NCBI RefSeq assembly: GCF_009674765.1
Contig: NZ_WKKF01000010.1
Coordinates: forward strand, 41,825 to 105,824
Source of the DNA: Metabacillus idriensis
GTDB taxonomy: Bacteria; Bacillota; Bacilli; Bacillales; Bacillaceae
Reading direction: 5' to 3'
Length of the DNA stretch: 64,000 bases
Part shown: positions 8,623 through 17,474 of the stretch, piece by piece
Layout: every line of letters starts with the position of its first letter
Position numbering within the stretch: position 1 is the first letter of the stretch
Notes under the pieces: model-generated
Databases searched by the model: none
What the model was told of the DNA's origin: nothing
What the model saw: the letters and a program-made list of their open reading frames with translations, nothing else
Made by a program: the position numbers and the translations under genes

Positions 8623-9183
8623 ATGACGCAGACAACTCACTATTTTGCAAAAATTTTAAATGAGCTTGGACCTGCCGCTGATTTAATCTCTGACAGTGAT
8701 TCAGAGAAGTTAGTCGATGCCATTCTTAAATCTGAAAAAGTCTTTACGGCTGGGGCCGGAAGATCTGGATTTATGGGAAAATCCTTTGCAATGAGAATGA
8801 TGCATATGGGGATTGATGCATATGTCATCGGAGAAACCGTTACTGGAAACTTTGAAAAAAATGATATCTTAATTATCGGTTCAGGTTCAGGTGAAACAAA
8901 AAGCTTGATCCAGCTTGCAGAAAAAGCCAAAAGCATCGGCGGAACGATTGTGACAGTTACGATTAAACCAGAGTCGACTTTGGGAAAACTCGCAGACATC
9001 ACCATTCAATTGCCTGGATCTCCTAAAGATCAATCAAACAGTGAAAAGAAAACCATCCAGCCGATGGGCTCCTTGTTCGAGCAGACTCTTCTTCTGTTCT
9101 ATGATGCGATTATCTTAAGATTTATGGAGAAAAAAGGGTTAGATTCCGAAACGATGTACGGCAAGCATGCAAATCTAGAATAA
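8623..9183 (+). CDS. hxlB: 6-phospho-3-hexuloisomerase
   Basis: A 186-residue SIS-domain isomerase converting hexulose 6-phosphate to fructose 6-phosphate, completing formaldehyde fixation started by HxlA. The SIS signature VFTAGAGRSGFMGKSFAMRM and the GSGSGETKSLI phosphate-binding loop are visible, and the C-terminal segment LFEQTLLLFYDAI is typical. It begins 4 bases after the hxlA stop with AAGGAT inside the end of hxlA, so the two are translationally linked. In non-methylotrophic bacilli the pair serves to detoxify formaldehyde. Confidence 0.96.
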   Translation: MTQTTHYFAKILNELGPAADLISDSDSEKLVDAILKSEKVFTAGAGRSGFMGKSFAMRMMHMGIDAYVIGETVTGNFEKNDILIIGSGSGETKSLIQLAEKAKSIGGTIVTVTIKPESTLGKLADITIQLPGSPKDQSNSEKKTIQPMGSLFEQTLLLFYDAIILRFMEKKGLDSETMYGKHANLE

Positions 9184-9198
9184 AGAGAATAGACAATT

Positions 9199-9225
9199 AG
9201 ACCGCGGATCAAATGCGGTCTTTCT
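9199..9225 (+). terminator. Terminator after hxlB
   Basis: AGACCGC (9199-9205) pairs with GCGGTCT (9215-9221), followed by TTTCTGTCT. Confidence 0.65.
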
Positions 9226-9254
9226 GTCTCTATATTTTAATAGGAGTGATATAT

Positions 9255-9971
9255 GTGGGTTCATTAAATGGAAAAACAGCCATCATTACCGGTGCCGGAA
9301 GAGGCATTGGACGGGCAGCTGCCATTGCTCTTGCCAAGGAAGGTGTCAACATTGGACTGATTGGACTGACTTTGTCCAATCTCGAAAAAACAGCTGAGGA
9401 ATTAAAGGGATTTGGTGTAAAAACAGCTGTTGCTGCAGCTGATGTTACACATCTTAATTCTGTTGAGCTTGCGGTAAATGACATTAAATCAGCATTAGGA
9501 AACATTGATATCCTTATTAATAATGCTGGGATTGCTAAATTCGGAGGCTTTTTAGAGCTGACTCCTGAAGAATGGGAAAGCATTATCCGTGTAAACTTAA
9601 TGGGAGTTTACAATGCTACAAGAGCCGTGCTTCCTGACATGATTGAAGGAAAAGCTGGCGATATTATTAACATCTCATCATCAGCAGGCCAAAAGGGTGC
9701 TCCAGTTACAAGTGCCTACAGCGCTTCAAAATTTGCAGTGCTCGGATTAACAGAATCCCTTATGCTTGAAGTAAGAAAGCATAATATTCGTGTCAGTGCC
9801 TTAACACCAAGCACAGTTGCAACTGATTTAGCGATTGAGACGAATCTGACTGACGGAAATCCTGAATCAGTCATGCAGCCTGAAGATTTAGCCGAATTCA
9901 TGGTTGCTCAGCTAAAACTTAATTCACGCGTATTTGTGAAGACAGCAGGATTATGGTCAACAAATCCATAA
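9255..9971 (+). CDS. SDR-family oxidoreductase (FabG-like)
   Basis: A 238-residue classical short-chain dehydrogenase: GxxxGxG cofactor loop [14 protein letters not shown] ([13 protein letters not shown]), catalytic Ser in ISSSAG and YSASK. The start is GTG at 9255, 8 bases after AGGAG; the upstream extension to 9213 would overlap the hxlB terminator. The protein resembles those often named 3-ketoacyl-ACP reductase, but the substrate cannot be read from sequence. A terminator follows. It could be expressed alone or by read-through from hxlAB. Confidence 0.85.
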   Translation: MGSLNGKTAIITGAGRGIGRAAAIALAKEGVNIGLIGLTLSNLEKTAEELKGFGVKTAVAAADVTHLNSVELAVNDIKSALGNIDILINNAGIAKFGGFLELTPEEWESIIRVNLMGVYNATRAVLPDMIEGKAGDIINISSSAGQKGAPVTSAYSASKFAVLGLTESLMLEVRKHNIRVSALTPSTVATDLAIETNLTDGNPESVMQPEDLAEFMVAQLKLNSRVFVKTAGLWSTNP

Positions 9972-9979
9972 AAACAGAC

Positions 9980-10009
9980 AAGCAGATCCTTTTTTGGGGT
10001 CTGCTTTTT
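9980..10009. terminator. Terminator between convergent SDR and YitT genes
   Basis: AAGCAGATCC pairs (with a small bulge) with GGGGTCTGCTT, followed by TTTT. Confidence 0.6.
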
Positions 10010-10587
10010 CAATGATCTGAAGGTTTCATAATTATGTGTGTGATCAATCCAATGATACCAATTGTGACACATGAAAAGAAAAAGCTTCTGGGTCCCAGGG
10101 TTTTATACCCTGCGGCTGCTACAAGACCGTCAATAATTAAAATCGAAATTCCTATATTTAATTTTGTGCTGTCTGAAATAAGCCGTGCCAATAAATCCGT
10201 TCCTCCTGTGCTTGTATTATTTCGGAGCATAACTCCAATACCAATTCCTATTAATCCTCCACCTATCAGGGAACTTAAAAAAATCGGCAAAGAAAATTGA
10301 GTTCTCAATGGATCCAGCAAATCAATAAAAAAGGCAGATATCAATAAACCGTGAATACTGCTGTAAAAATAAACCGGTTTGAAGAACCAGGAAAAAAAAC
10401 AAAGAGGCAAGCTTAAAAATAGAATGCATAATCCCGTTTTATAACCAAAATAGTAATGTAAGATCAAGGCTATTCCGTCAACTCCGCCATCAATCAAATG
10501 ATGCGGAACTAAAAAGCCGTTGATGCCAATACTGATCAATAAGCTTCCTATTATAATCGCTGCAAATTTTTGAGTGATAATGATCAC
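10009..10587 (-). CDS. YitT-family membrane protein, short form
   Basis: A 192-residue protein with about five hydrophobic segments and the YitT/DUF161 hallmarks GGVDGIALILHYYFG and NNTSTGGTDLLARLI. Usual YitT proteins have about 280 residues with a cytoplasmic DUF2179 domain; that domain is absent here, so this is a short member or a truncation. The first possible start, GTG at 10587, overlaps a strong AAGGTGATC anti-16S match, so initiation could instead be a few codons downstream at a non-standard ATT or ATC. No ATG occurs early in the frame. Function unknown. Confidence 0.75.
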   Translation of the reverse strand: MIIITQKFAAIIIGSLLISIGINGFLVPHHLIDGGVDGIALILHYYFGYKTGLCILFLSLPLCFFSWFFKPVYFYSSIHGLLISAFFIDLLDPLRTQFSLPIFLSSLIGGGLIGIGIGVMLRNNTSTGGTDLLARLISDSTKLNIGISILIIDGLVAAAGYKTLGPRSFFFSCVTIGIIGLITHIIMKPSDH

Positions 10588-10710
10588 CTTGCCTAAGAAA
10601 AGATTCTTCTAACTATATGTCCAAGCATTAGGATTCAGAAGTATCATTTCTTTAGGCATTTTCGTAATAAGAGCGATTTTTATGTATCTTGCAAGTCAAA
10701 CGTTATCCCT

Positions 10711-11604
10711 TTACCTCTTGTTGACGGGCTGCTTTGGGGGTTCTAATCTTTTTTCATAAGCAACTTCATTCGTAGAATAAATGGTGACCATAACACTTGC
10801 TCCATAGACAGCCGCCCTGATCAGCACAGGCTCGCTGTATTTATTCGTGAACCGAAAATCAGGTCCGTACCAGCTTACTGTTGCATCTCTTCCTGCGGGA
10901 ACATAAGGAACTCTCCTGCTGTGGGAATATCTCTCGATTACTTTTAATCCTGCATTGTCGATCGCATTGAATAAAGTAGAAGAAACCTGGCAAATGCCCC
11001 CTCCTATTCCTTCAGAAAGTTCACCCCTAATGATGATTGGGGCTTTCATATAGCCTCTGGCTGCTGTGCGGTTGCCGACAACCCCGTTAAAGGAAAACGT
11101 CTCACCCGGAAAAACGACCCTATTATTGATCGACTCTGCAGCAAGATGGATATTTTTTGTACGCTGAATATTATTCTTATTAAAAAAAGTCACATAAGTC
11201 CCAATCCTTGCAGTGCGAACACTGTTCAGCAATTCTTTGTCTACTCTTGGATACAATTTCATCTTTGGTGCTTCCATACGGGCGGCTCCGCTCCCGAAAA
11301 AGTACACATGGAATTTTTCATTGAAGTTCTCACGATGCAATCTGTAGCCGGTTTTTTCCGGAATGATTTTACCGCTTTTGTCAATTTCAGCATTTACTGG
11401 CGCCTTATACATTTGATTATCCAAATGATTCATGAGTTTATTCAATTTTGTTTCATCAATCATGAATGTCTCCGGGATCAATAACGCAGCATCATTCCGA
11501 TTCATTTTTTCGATTACATGATTATTATGAGTAATCGTTAAGCTGTTATCAGGCTGGATTTGCTGGGAAAGCAGGAGAATGGCACCAATTAAAACGAATT
11601 TCAT
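10711..11604 (-). CDS. VanW-family exported protein
   Basis: A 297-residue protein with an N-terminal hydrophobic stretch (FVLIGAILLLSQ), probably a signal peptide or anchor, followed by a VanW domain: FPGETFSFNGVVGNRT and the signature GGGICQVSSTLFNA, then SHSRRVPYVPAGRDATV. It resembles B. subtilis YoaR in size. VanW is named after a glycopeptide-resistance accessory gene but its biochemical role is unsettled; a cell-wall role is assumed. GGGGGTGATT lies before the ATG. It is the only gene of its transcript as far as visible. Confidence 0.85.
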   Translation of the reverse strand: MKFVLIGAILLLSQQIQPDNSLTITHNNHVIEKMNRNDAALLIPETFMIDETKLNKLMNHLDNQMYKAPVNAEIDKSGKIIPEKTGYRLHRENFNEKFHVYFFGSGAARMEAPKMKLYPRVDKELLNSVRTARIGTYVTFFNKNNIQRTKNIHLAAESINNRVVFPGETFSFNGVVGNRTAARGYMKAPIIIRGELSEGIGGGICQVSSTLFNAIDNAGLKVIERYSHSRRVPYVPAGRDATVSWYGPDFRFTNKYSEPVLIRAAVYGASVMVTIYSTNEVAYEKRLEPPKQPVNKR

Positions 11605-11878
11605 TCATAATCACCCCCAACTTTACTATGTATAAGGGATAAGCTTTTTATGTAAATCGGCCGATGTTTTTCTTATGGAAAATAAGTCTAAAATGAATAA
11701 GATAATTTCATATATTTAAGAATGATTGAATAGTTGAAAAGTTGACTTTTTGCACCTGTTTGCGTTATTATTGCTTTTATCTTTTGCTGAACAATTACCT
11801 GCTTCAAAACAGGGTATAGTGGCTATATATAATTAGTTAAGATTTATCAATTTAAAAGATTACTAGAGGTGTTAAAAA

Positions 11879-13816
11879 ATGAAAAAAGTATTTGCTAAGA
11901 GTTTTCTGAATAAGCATCTTGGCTTTTTTCTGTTCGCAGTCGTACTGCTATGGATTAAAACCTATGCTGCTTATCAAACCGAACTTAATTTAGGAATTGA
12001 TAATTCCATTCAGCAGTTCTTGCTGTTCATCAACCCGATCAGTTCTGCTGTACTGTTTTTAGGTTTAGCCTTATTTGCTAAAGGAAGAAAAGCATTTATT
12101 TGGATGATCATTATTGATTTCCTTCTTTCTTTCTTATTATATGCAAATCTTGTGTACTACCGTTTCTTCAACGATTTTATTACAGTGCCAACCTTGACTC
12201 AGACTAAAAATGCCGGTGACCTTGGACAAAGTCTCGGTGCTTTGGTTAAACCATATGATGTCCTTTACTTCCTGGATGTCATCATTTTAATGGTTCTTGT
12301 ATTTGGTAAATTCGTTAAGCCGGAAAATGTAAGAATGAAAGGCAAAAGAGTTTCGGCAGTTCTGATCTCAGCGGTAATGCTATTCGGTGCAAACCTTGCT
12401 TTGGCTGAAATGGACCGCCCGCAATTATTAACACGAACGTTTGACCGCAACTACCTTGTTAAATATTTAGGCATGTATAACTACACGATTTATGATGCGA
12501 TTCAAAGCTCAAAGTCATCTGCTCAGCGCGCTTTAGCTGACAGCAACGATGTAACAGAAGTTGTCAACTACACAAAAGCAACACACGCTGAACCTAATCC
12601 AGAATACTTCGGCAAAGCAAAAGGCATGAATGTAATTTATATTTCACTTGAATCACTTCAGACATTTGCTATTGATTATAAAATTAACGGCGAAGAAGTT
12701 ACACCGTTTTTGAATTCATTGACAAAAGATAAAAATACACTTTACTTTGATAATTTCTTCCATCAGACAGGTCAAGGTAAAACGTCTGATGCTGAGTTTA
12801 TGGTTGAAAACTCATTATTCCCTCTTCCACAGGGAGCTGTATTTACAACGAAAGCAGAAAACACGTATCAGGCAGCACCGGCTATTCTTGATCAAAAAGG
12901 ATACTCAACAGCTGTTTTACATGGCAACTATAAATCATTCTGGAACCGTGATGTGATGTATAAGTCACTAGGCTACGAGCAATTTTTTGATGCAGCCTAT
13001 TATTCAATGAAAGATGAAGATGTTGTGAACTATGGCCTTAAAGATAAACCATTCTTTAAAGAGTCGATTCCGCATCTTGAATCTCTGGAACAGCCTTTTT
13101 ATACGAAATTCATTTCATTAACGAATCACTTCCCTTATCCAATTGATGAGGAAGAAGCTACTATTGATCCTCATACAACTGGTGATGGTTCTGTAGACCG
13201 TTATTTCCAGACGGCTCGTTACATGGATGAGTCTTTAAAGCAGTTTTTCGATGATCTGAAAAAGTCAGGTTTATATGATAATACAATGATCGTTATGTAT
13301 GGTGATCATTATGGAATTTCTGAAAATCACAACAAAGCAATGTCTCAGGTAATGGGCAAAGAGATTAACGGGTTTGAACATGCTCAGCTGCAGCGTACTC
13401 CGCTGTTCATTCATGCACCAGGCCTTGAAGGCGGAGAACAGCACCAGTTCGGCGGGCAAGTTGATATACGCCCTACTCTCATGCACCTGCTTGGCATTGA
13501 TACAAAAGATTATGTCCAAATGGGTACAGATTTATTATCAAAAGATCACCAGCAAGTGGTGCCTTTTAGAAACGGTGACTTCGTAACACCTAAGTTCACT
13601 TCAGTTGACGGCAAATTCTATGATACGGCTACTGGAGAAACGGTAGAGGAAAACGAAGACATTAAACAAACAGAAGAAATGGTCGATAAAAAGCTGAATC
13701 TTTCAGACCAGATTGTATACGGAGATCTCTTGCGTTTCTATACGCCTAAAGGATTTGAACCTGTAGATCCATCAAAATACCGTTACATGGGTCCTGAAGA
13801 AACAGAAGAAAAATAA
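11879..13816 (+). CDS. ltaS: Lipoteichoic acid synthase (LtaS type)
   Basis: A 645-residue polytopic membrane enzyme that polymerises glycerol phosphate from phosphatidylglycerol onto a glycolipid anchor. About five N-terminal membrane segments (residues 15-175) are followed by a sulfatase-fold extracellular domain. Catalytic Thr302 lies in GQGKTSDAEF, metal ligand Glu258 in ISLESL, and Asp476-His477 in MYGDHYG. ALA at 218-220 is a plausible signal-peptidase site, as in S. aureus LtaS. AGAGGTG precedes the ATG. Paralogues exist in Bacillus (LtaS, YfnI, YqgS), so the exact one is uncertain; a second, more divergent one is at 57904. Confidence 0.93.
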   Translation: MKKVFAKSFLNKHLGFFLFAVVLLWIKTYAAYQTELNLGIDNSIQQFLLFINPISSAVLFLGLALFAKGRKAFIWMIIIDFLLSFLLYANLVYYRFFNDFITVPTLTQTKNAGDLGQSLGALVKPYDVLYFLDVIILMVLVFGKFVKPENVRMKGKRVSAVLISAVMLFGANLALAEMDRPQLLTRTFDRNYLVKYLGMYNYTIYDAIQSSKSSAQRALADSNDVTEVVNYTKATHAEPNPEYFGKAKGMNVIYISLESLQTFAIDYKINGEEVTPFLNSLTKDKNTLYFDNFFHQTGQGKTSDAEFMVENSLFPLPQGAVFTTKAENTYQAAPAILDQKGYSTAVLHGNYKSFWNRDVMYKSLGYEQFFDAAYYSMKDEDVVNYGLKDKPFFKESIPHLESLEQPFYTKFISLTNHFPYPIDEEEATIDPHTTGDGSVDRYFQTARYMDESLKQFFDDLKKSGLYDNTMIVMYGDHYGISENHNKAMSQVMGKEINGFEHAQLQRTPLFIHAPGLEGGEQHQFGGQVDIRPTLMHLLGIDTKDYVQMGTDLLSKDHQQVVPFRNGDFVTPKFTSVDGKFYDTATGETVEENEDIKQTEEMVDKKLNLSDQIVYGDLLRFYTPKGFEPVDPSKYRYMGPEETEEK

Positions 13817-13818
13817 GC

Positions 13819-13855
13819 AAAAGCTGATGAGACTTGTTGTCTCATCAGCTTTTTT
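13819..13855 (+). terminator. Terminator after ltaS
   Basis: Perfect 15-bp stem (AAAAGCTGATGAGAC and complement), 5-base loop, then a T-rich tail. Confidence 0.9.
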
Positions 13856-13898
13856 ATTTGCACATATTCTGATCGATCACATTCTGAAATTCGCTTTT

Positions 13899-14468
13899 CT
13901 AGTTCACTATTGCCCCGCAAGCAATCCTGTCCCCTGCGTTTCCTGCAGGATCTGTCATGTAGTCATCTTCTTTTTCGTGGATAATGATTGAACTCCCGTC
14001 TTCATCCAGCAGCGAATTCTTCTTCCCCTGTTTTAATGTGGCCTCAGCCGCATGCAGTTCGATATCCACTGTTCCATTTTCGTCAATTTCAATGTTCGGC
14101 AGGTCTCCTGCATGAAAGCCTTTAGGATTATCAAATCCATGCTGCTTTTGGGCAGGATTGAAGTGCCCTCCTGCTGATTTGAAATCCGGCTTTTCGCATT
14201 TGCCTGTTTCATGGAGATGGATGGCCTTCTTTCCAGGTTCTAATCCTTCAGCTTTTAATCGGATAGCCACTCCTTTGGATGTCTCAGTCAGAGCTGCAGT
14301 TCCAATTTGAACGCCCTCGCTGTTTATGATATCAAGGTTTACCGGAGCAACTGCCTTCTCACTGACAGGAAGTGATTCATCTTCTGACTCTATTTCTGAA
14401 GCAGACTGACAGGCGCTCAAGCATAATAATGCTGCGATTATTACTGTGTAAAAGCTTTTTCTGTTCAT
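13899..14468 (-). CDS. sodC: Cu/Zn superoxide dismutase, lipoprotein
   Basis: A 189-residue lipoprotein (lipobox LSAC, Cys20) with a complete Cu/Zn SOD domain. Copper ligands His84, His86, His102 and His164, zinc ligands His102, His110, His119 and Asp122, the disulfide pair Cys91-Cys184 and Arg181 can all be placed. The syntenic B. subtilis protein YojM is known to lack two copper ligands and to be inactive; this one looks catalytically complete. The start is taken at ATG 14468 (MNRKSF), 10 bases after GGAGG; GTG two codons earlier is possible. It should protect the outer membrane face from superoxide. Confidence 0.92.
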   Translation of the reverse strand: MNRKSFYTVIIAALLCLSACQSASEIESEDESLPVSEKAVAPVNLDIINSEGVQIGTAALTETSKGVAIRLKAEGLEPGKKAIHLHETGKCEKPDFKSAGGHFNPAQKQHGFDNPKGFHAGDLPNIEIDENGTVDIELHAAEATLKQGKKNSLLDEDGSSIIIHEKEDDYMTDPAGNAGDRIACGAIVN

Positions 14469-14546
14469 ACACACAATCCCTCCATTTTAAAATTTCATTA
14501 GCATGATAGCCATAAAAGCAGAATTTTAAAACGGCTGATACAGACC

Positions 14547-16211
14547 CTACATCTTTTCAAGAGCTTGAATACCGAGTATGGCCAGCCCATCCTTCAAAGT
14601 GCTGCACACAGATTGGACAAGCAAAAGTCTGGATGTGAGGGATTGATTTTCTTCAAGGATTTTCACTTTTGCGTAATATGAATTAAACGCCCTGCACACT
14701 TGCAATAGATATTTCGCAAGAATGGACGGGTCGTACTTTTCAAACGCGGATTGAATGACTTCCTCATACTGGAAAAGGAGTTTTTGCACTTCCCACCCGT
14801 AATCATCTGTTAAAGCCATTGTGTTCTCTGACTTAATCCCGCTGCTTTTTCTTAATAAAGAGCATCCGCGTGCATGTGTATATTGCACATATGGACCTGT
14901 CTCCCCTTCAAACTTAAGCATTTCATCCAATGAAAATTCTATATTATTCGTTCGGTCATTCTTCAGATCTTGAAAGATTATTGCCCCTACTCCCACCGCT
15001 CGGGCAACCTCTTCTTTGTTTTCCAGCTGAGGATTTTTCACTTCAATATTTGCTTTTGCAGCGGAGATGGTCTCTCTTATCACTTCATCTAAAAGAACTA
15101 CTTTGCCTTTTCTTGTAGACATTTTCTTTCCATCCTTCAAAATGAATCCAAATGGTATATGATGAAGATCTTGATGCCAGCTGCAGCCCATTTTCTCCAG
15201 TACGGCGAAAACCTGTTTAAAATGAATCGATTGTTCCACCCCGACCACATAAAGAGATTTATCAAACTGATATGTTTCCTTTCTGTAAAGAGCGGCAGCC
15301 AAATCTCTTGTTGCATAAAGAGTCGCTCCATCCCTTTTACGGATCAGGCACGGCGGCAGATTATCCTTTTCTAACGATACTACCTTTGCACCTTCAGAAT
15401 GTTCTAGCAGGCCTTTTTTCTCAAGCATTTCAGATATACCTGATAATTGGCTGTTGTAGAATGCTTCTCCATTATACGTATCAAATTGAACGCCTAATAA
15501 CTCATAAACCCTCTGAAAGTCCTCAAGTGATGCCTCTCTGAACCATTTCCACAGCTCTATTGCTTCTGCGTCACCGTCCTCCAGCCGTTTAAACCAGCTT
15601 CTGCCCTCTTCATTAAGCTCAGAAAGTACGGCAGCTTCTTCATGAAACTTTACATACAGTCTAAAAAGCTCCTGTATTGGATGTTTCATGACAGCTTGTT
15701 CATTTCCCCATCTTTTATAGGCTGCAATCAGCTTGCCGAATTGTGTGCCCCAATCTCCAATATGATTGATTCTGATAACGTTATAGCCGCATTTTTCTCC
15801 TAGATTGGCAATGGCCTGGCCGATGACCGTTGAACGAAGGTGTCCCATCGAAAAAGGCTTCGCAATATTTGGAGATGAAAAATCAATGGTCAATACCTTT
15901 GTTTTTTCAGGAATCTGATAGGGAACCTTCATTTTTAGACATTCCTTGCTTATTATCTCTCTGTTAAGATGAAAATTGACATAGGGCCCTGCAGCTGTTG
16001 CACTTGTAATAAATTCATCTTTGATTGTTTCTGCAAGCTGGCGTGCAATTTGAATCGGATTTTTTTTATAAATTGAAGCAAGGGCGAAACAAGGTAAGCT
16101 GTAATCTCCAAACTGTCTGGTCTTCGGAATTTCAAGAATATCCACTATTGTTTCAAGGCTAAAATCGTTGTGTAATGAGGAATGAATAATGGATCCCAGT
16201 TTCTTTTTCAT
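14547..16211 (-). CDS. argS: Arginyl-tRNA synthetase
   Basis: A 554-residue class I synthetase charging tRNA-Arg. HIGH-type motif SPNIAKPFSMGHLRS (residues 113-127), HIGDWGTQFGKL, the KMSKS-type KMSTRKG near residue 363 and the C-terminal DALR anticodon-binding domain (FSLDEMLKFEGETGPYVQYTHAR, SYYAKVKIL) are present, so it looks functional. AAGGAGGATAACAA precedes the ATG. Expression is controlled by a T-box leader at 16467-16705 with an Arg specifier; a MITE lies between the leader terminator and the gene. Some bacilli carry two argS genes; whether this is the only one cannot be seen here. Confidence 0.96.
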   Translation of the reverse strand: MKKKLGSIIHSSLHNDFSLETIVDILEIPKTRQFGDYSLPCFALASIYKKNPIQIARQLAETIKDEFITSATAAGPYVNFHLNREIISKECLKMKVPYQIPEKTKVLTIDFSSPNIAKPFSMGHLRSTVIGQAIANLGEKCGYNVIRINHIGDWGTQFGKLIAAYKRWGNEQAVMKHPIQELFRLYVKFHEEAAVLSELNEEGRSWFKRLEDGDAEAIELWKWFREASLEDFQRVYELLGVQFDTYNGEAFYNSQLSGISEMLEKKGLLEHSEGAKVVSLEKDNLPPCLIRKRDGATLYATRDLAAALYRKETYQFDKSLYVVGVEQSIHFKQVFAVLEKMGCSWHQDLHHIPFGFILKDGKKMSTRKGKVVLLDEVIRETISAAKANIEVKNPQLENKEEVARAVGVGAIIFQDLKNDRTNNIEFSLDEMLKFEGETGPYVQYTHARGCSLLRKSSGIKSENTMALTDDYGWEVQKLLFQYEEVIQSAFEKYDPSILAKYLLQVCRAFNSYYAKVKILEENQSLTSRLLLVQSVCSTLKDGLAILGIQALEKM

Positions 16212-16235
16212 TTGTTATCCTCCTTTATAAAAATA

Positions 16236-16455
16236 GGCTGTTTTCACATAGAGTGTTGTTTTTCATGATAAATGTGGTCCGTTCCTTGTAGCGAGAGGAA
16301 CTTGCTTTCCGCGGGGAGCATGGGAGCCTCATCGGCGCCTGCCTGTGGGGTCTCCCAATTTGCTCTATTTCCCGCAGGAGTCAAGTTTATCCTCTGCAAT
16401 CCACTCAAGTTTTTTAACATTTTTTCTAATAGCAACAATATTTACGAAAAGAGCC
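16236..16455 (+). mobile_element. MITE copy 2 (220 bp), inside the argS 5' leader
   Basis: Full-length copy: starts GGCTGTTTTCACATAG and ends TTTACGAAAAGAGCC. Identical 8-mers TAAAAATA flank it at 16228-16235 and 16456-16463. The core contains GCTTTCCGCGGGGAGC and CCCGCAGGAGTCAAG. It lies between the T-box terminator and the argS ribosome binding site, so every full argS transcript must contain it. Confidence 0.9.
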
Positions 16456-16466
16456 TAAAAATAAAA

Positions 16467-16705
16467 ACGCCCGTCTCTTTTTTTACAAAAGAGACGGGCG
16501 TTTTCCCGCGGTACCACTCTGATTGTTCATTTCTGAACCACTCGCAGCGTATTAACGGACAGCCGGCCGGCATGCCCTACTGGAAAAATTTTCAGGCATG
16601 CTCCTAGAAAGTGCGCTTCATCATTCCGTTCATTTTAGGCTTCCACCATTCCTAAATCGCTGATAGATGAACTTGATATGACTACTCTCTTCATCATGGG
16701 ATTTT
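16467..16705 (-). promoter_or_regulatory. T-box riboswitch controlling argS, specifier CGC (Arg)
   Basis: Read on the minus strand: Stem I opening GATGAAGAGAGTAGT (16695-16681), the specifier loop GAAGCGCACTTT with CGC at 16615-16613 (an arginine codon), then the T-box core AGAGTGGTACCGCGG (16518-16504), and a terminator with a perfect CGCCCGTCTCTTTT stem (16500-16467) and T-run. TGGT in the antiterminator bulge would pair with an acceptor end having discriminator A. The helix pairing GTTCAT/ATGAAC inside Stem I supports the fold. Uncharged tRNA-Arg should favour read-through into argS. Confidence 0.9.
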
Positions 16706-16760
16706 TTTCTATTAAGAGTTATTATATGTGAATCATTGAGGATTGCAAGAGTTTTTTGAT

Positions 16761-17363
16761 TTACCCATACAATTTAGGCAGCGGACCATCTGGATTGGTG
16801 ATATCCTGCAGATCATAAATGGAGATCGGGAAATACAGAAATCCATAGGCATAAGCTGCGATTTCATAGAGCTGAAAATAAATGACAAGGGACTTATCAG
16901 CTAAATAAAAATCCTGATCAGGGCGAATCGATTTAAAGGGAGGATCAAGTAAGGTAATCTCCCTTTCTTTAAGCTGTTTTGCAATAATAGAAGATAAACG
17001 TTCAATATAGGCACTGTCTTTTTTAAAAAGATCCTGAAGCTTATATTTCTTTCCTGTCTGGGTATCGTATGTCAGCCCTTTTAGAAAAGACATGCCATGA
17101 GCGCCTCCGGAATACACATAATTCAGCAGCGTTAGGCTTAACAAGTCACGCTCATTCGTCTTGAGTTCATACGTTCCTTGCATATCCGTCTGCACTCCGC
17201 CGTCATACCCACCAAAATGAATCAGATCCTGAACATTCTTAAGGATGTCTGCATTGATTTTTTGCTGACTGAATGGTTGGGGACCAATTATAGAAGGATA
17301 GAAAATCAAAAGGTTTTTCCCTTCAATTTTATGTGTTATGACTCCGGCCGGCAATACAGTCAT
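16761..17363 (-). CDS. DUF3298-type (RsiV/PdaC-like) soluble protein
   Basis: A 200-residue protein with the DUF4163/DUF3298 pattern: NADILKNVQDLIHFGG, YVYSGGAHGMSFLKGLTYDTQTGKKYKLQDLF, and the terminal DQDFYLADKSLVIYFQLYEIAAYAYGF. The same fold forms the lysozyme-binding part of anti-sigma RsiV and part of deacetylase PdaC. No signal peptide or membrane helix is obvious, which is unusual for this group. AAGGAGGCGACCAG precedes the ATG. Function unknown. Confidence 0.7.
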   Translation of the reverse strand: MTVLPAGVITHKIEGKNLLIFYPSIIGPQPFSQQKINADILKNVQDLIHFGGYDGGVQTDMQGTYELKTNERDLLSLTLLNYVYSGGAHGMSFLKGLTYDTQTGKKYKLQDLFKKDSAYIERLSSIIAKQLKEREITLLDPPFKSIRPDQDFYLADKSLVIYFQLYEIAAYAYGFLYFPISIYDLQDITNPDGPLPKLYG

Positions 17364-17440
17364 CTGGTCGCCTCCTTGTTGCTTTTATACAATCATATGA
17401 CTGGATTTGAGCAATCATCCTTTTAAGGCAGATTGTTTTT

Positions 17441-17474
17441 TTGAACAAAAAAAGAAGCCTTAATGGCTTCTTAT
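17441..17474 (-). terminator. Terminator of the LysM/P60 hydrolase gene
   Basis: AAGAAGCC (17452-17459) and GGCTTCTT (17465-17472) form a stem followed on the minus strand by a T-run; it overlaps the stop codon of the gene. Confidence 0.75.
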
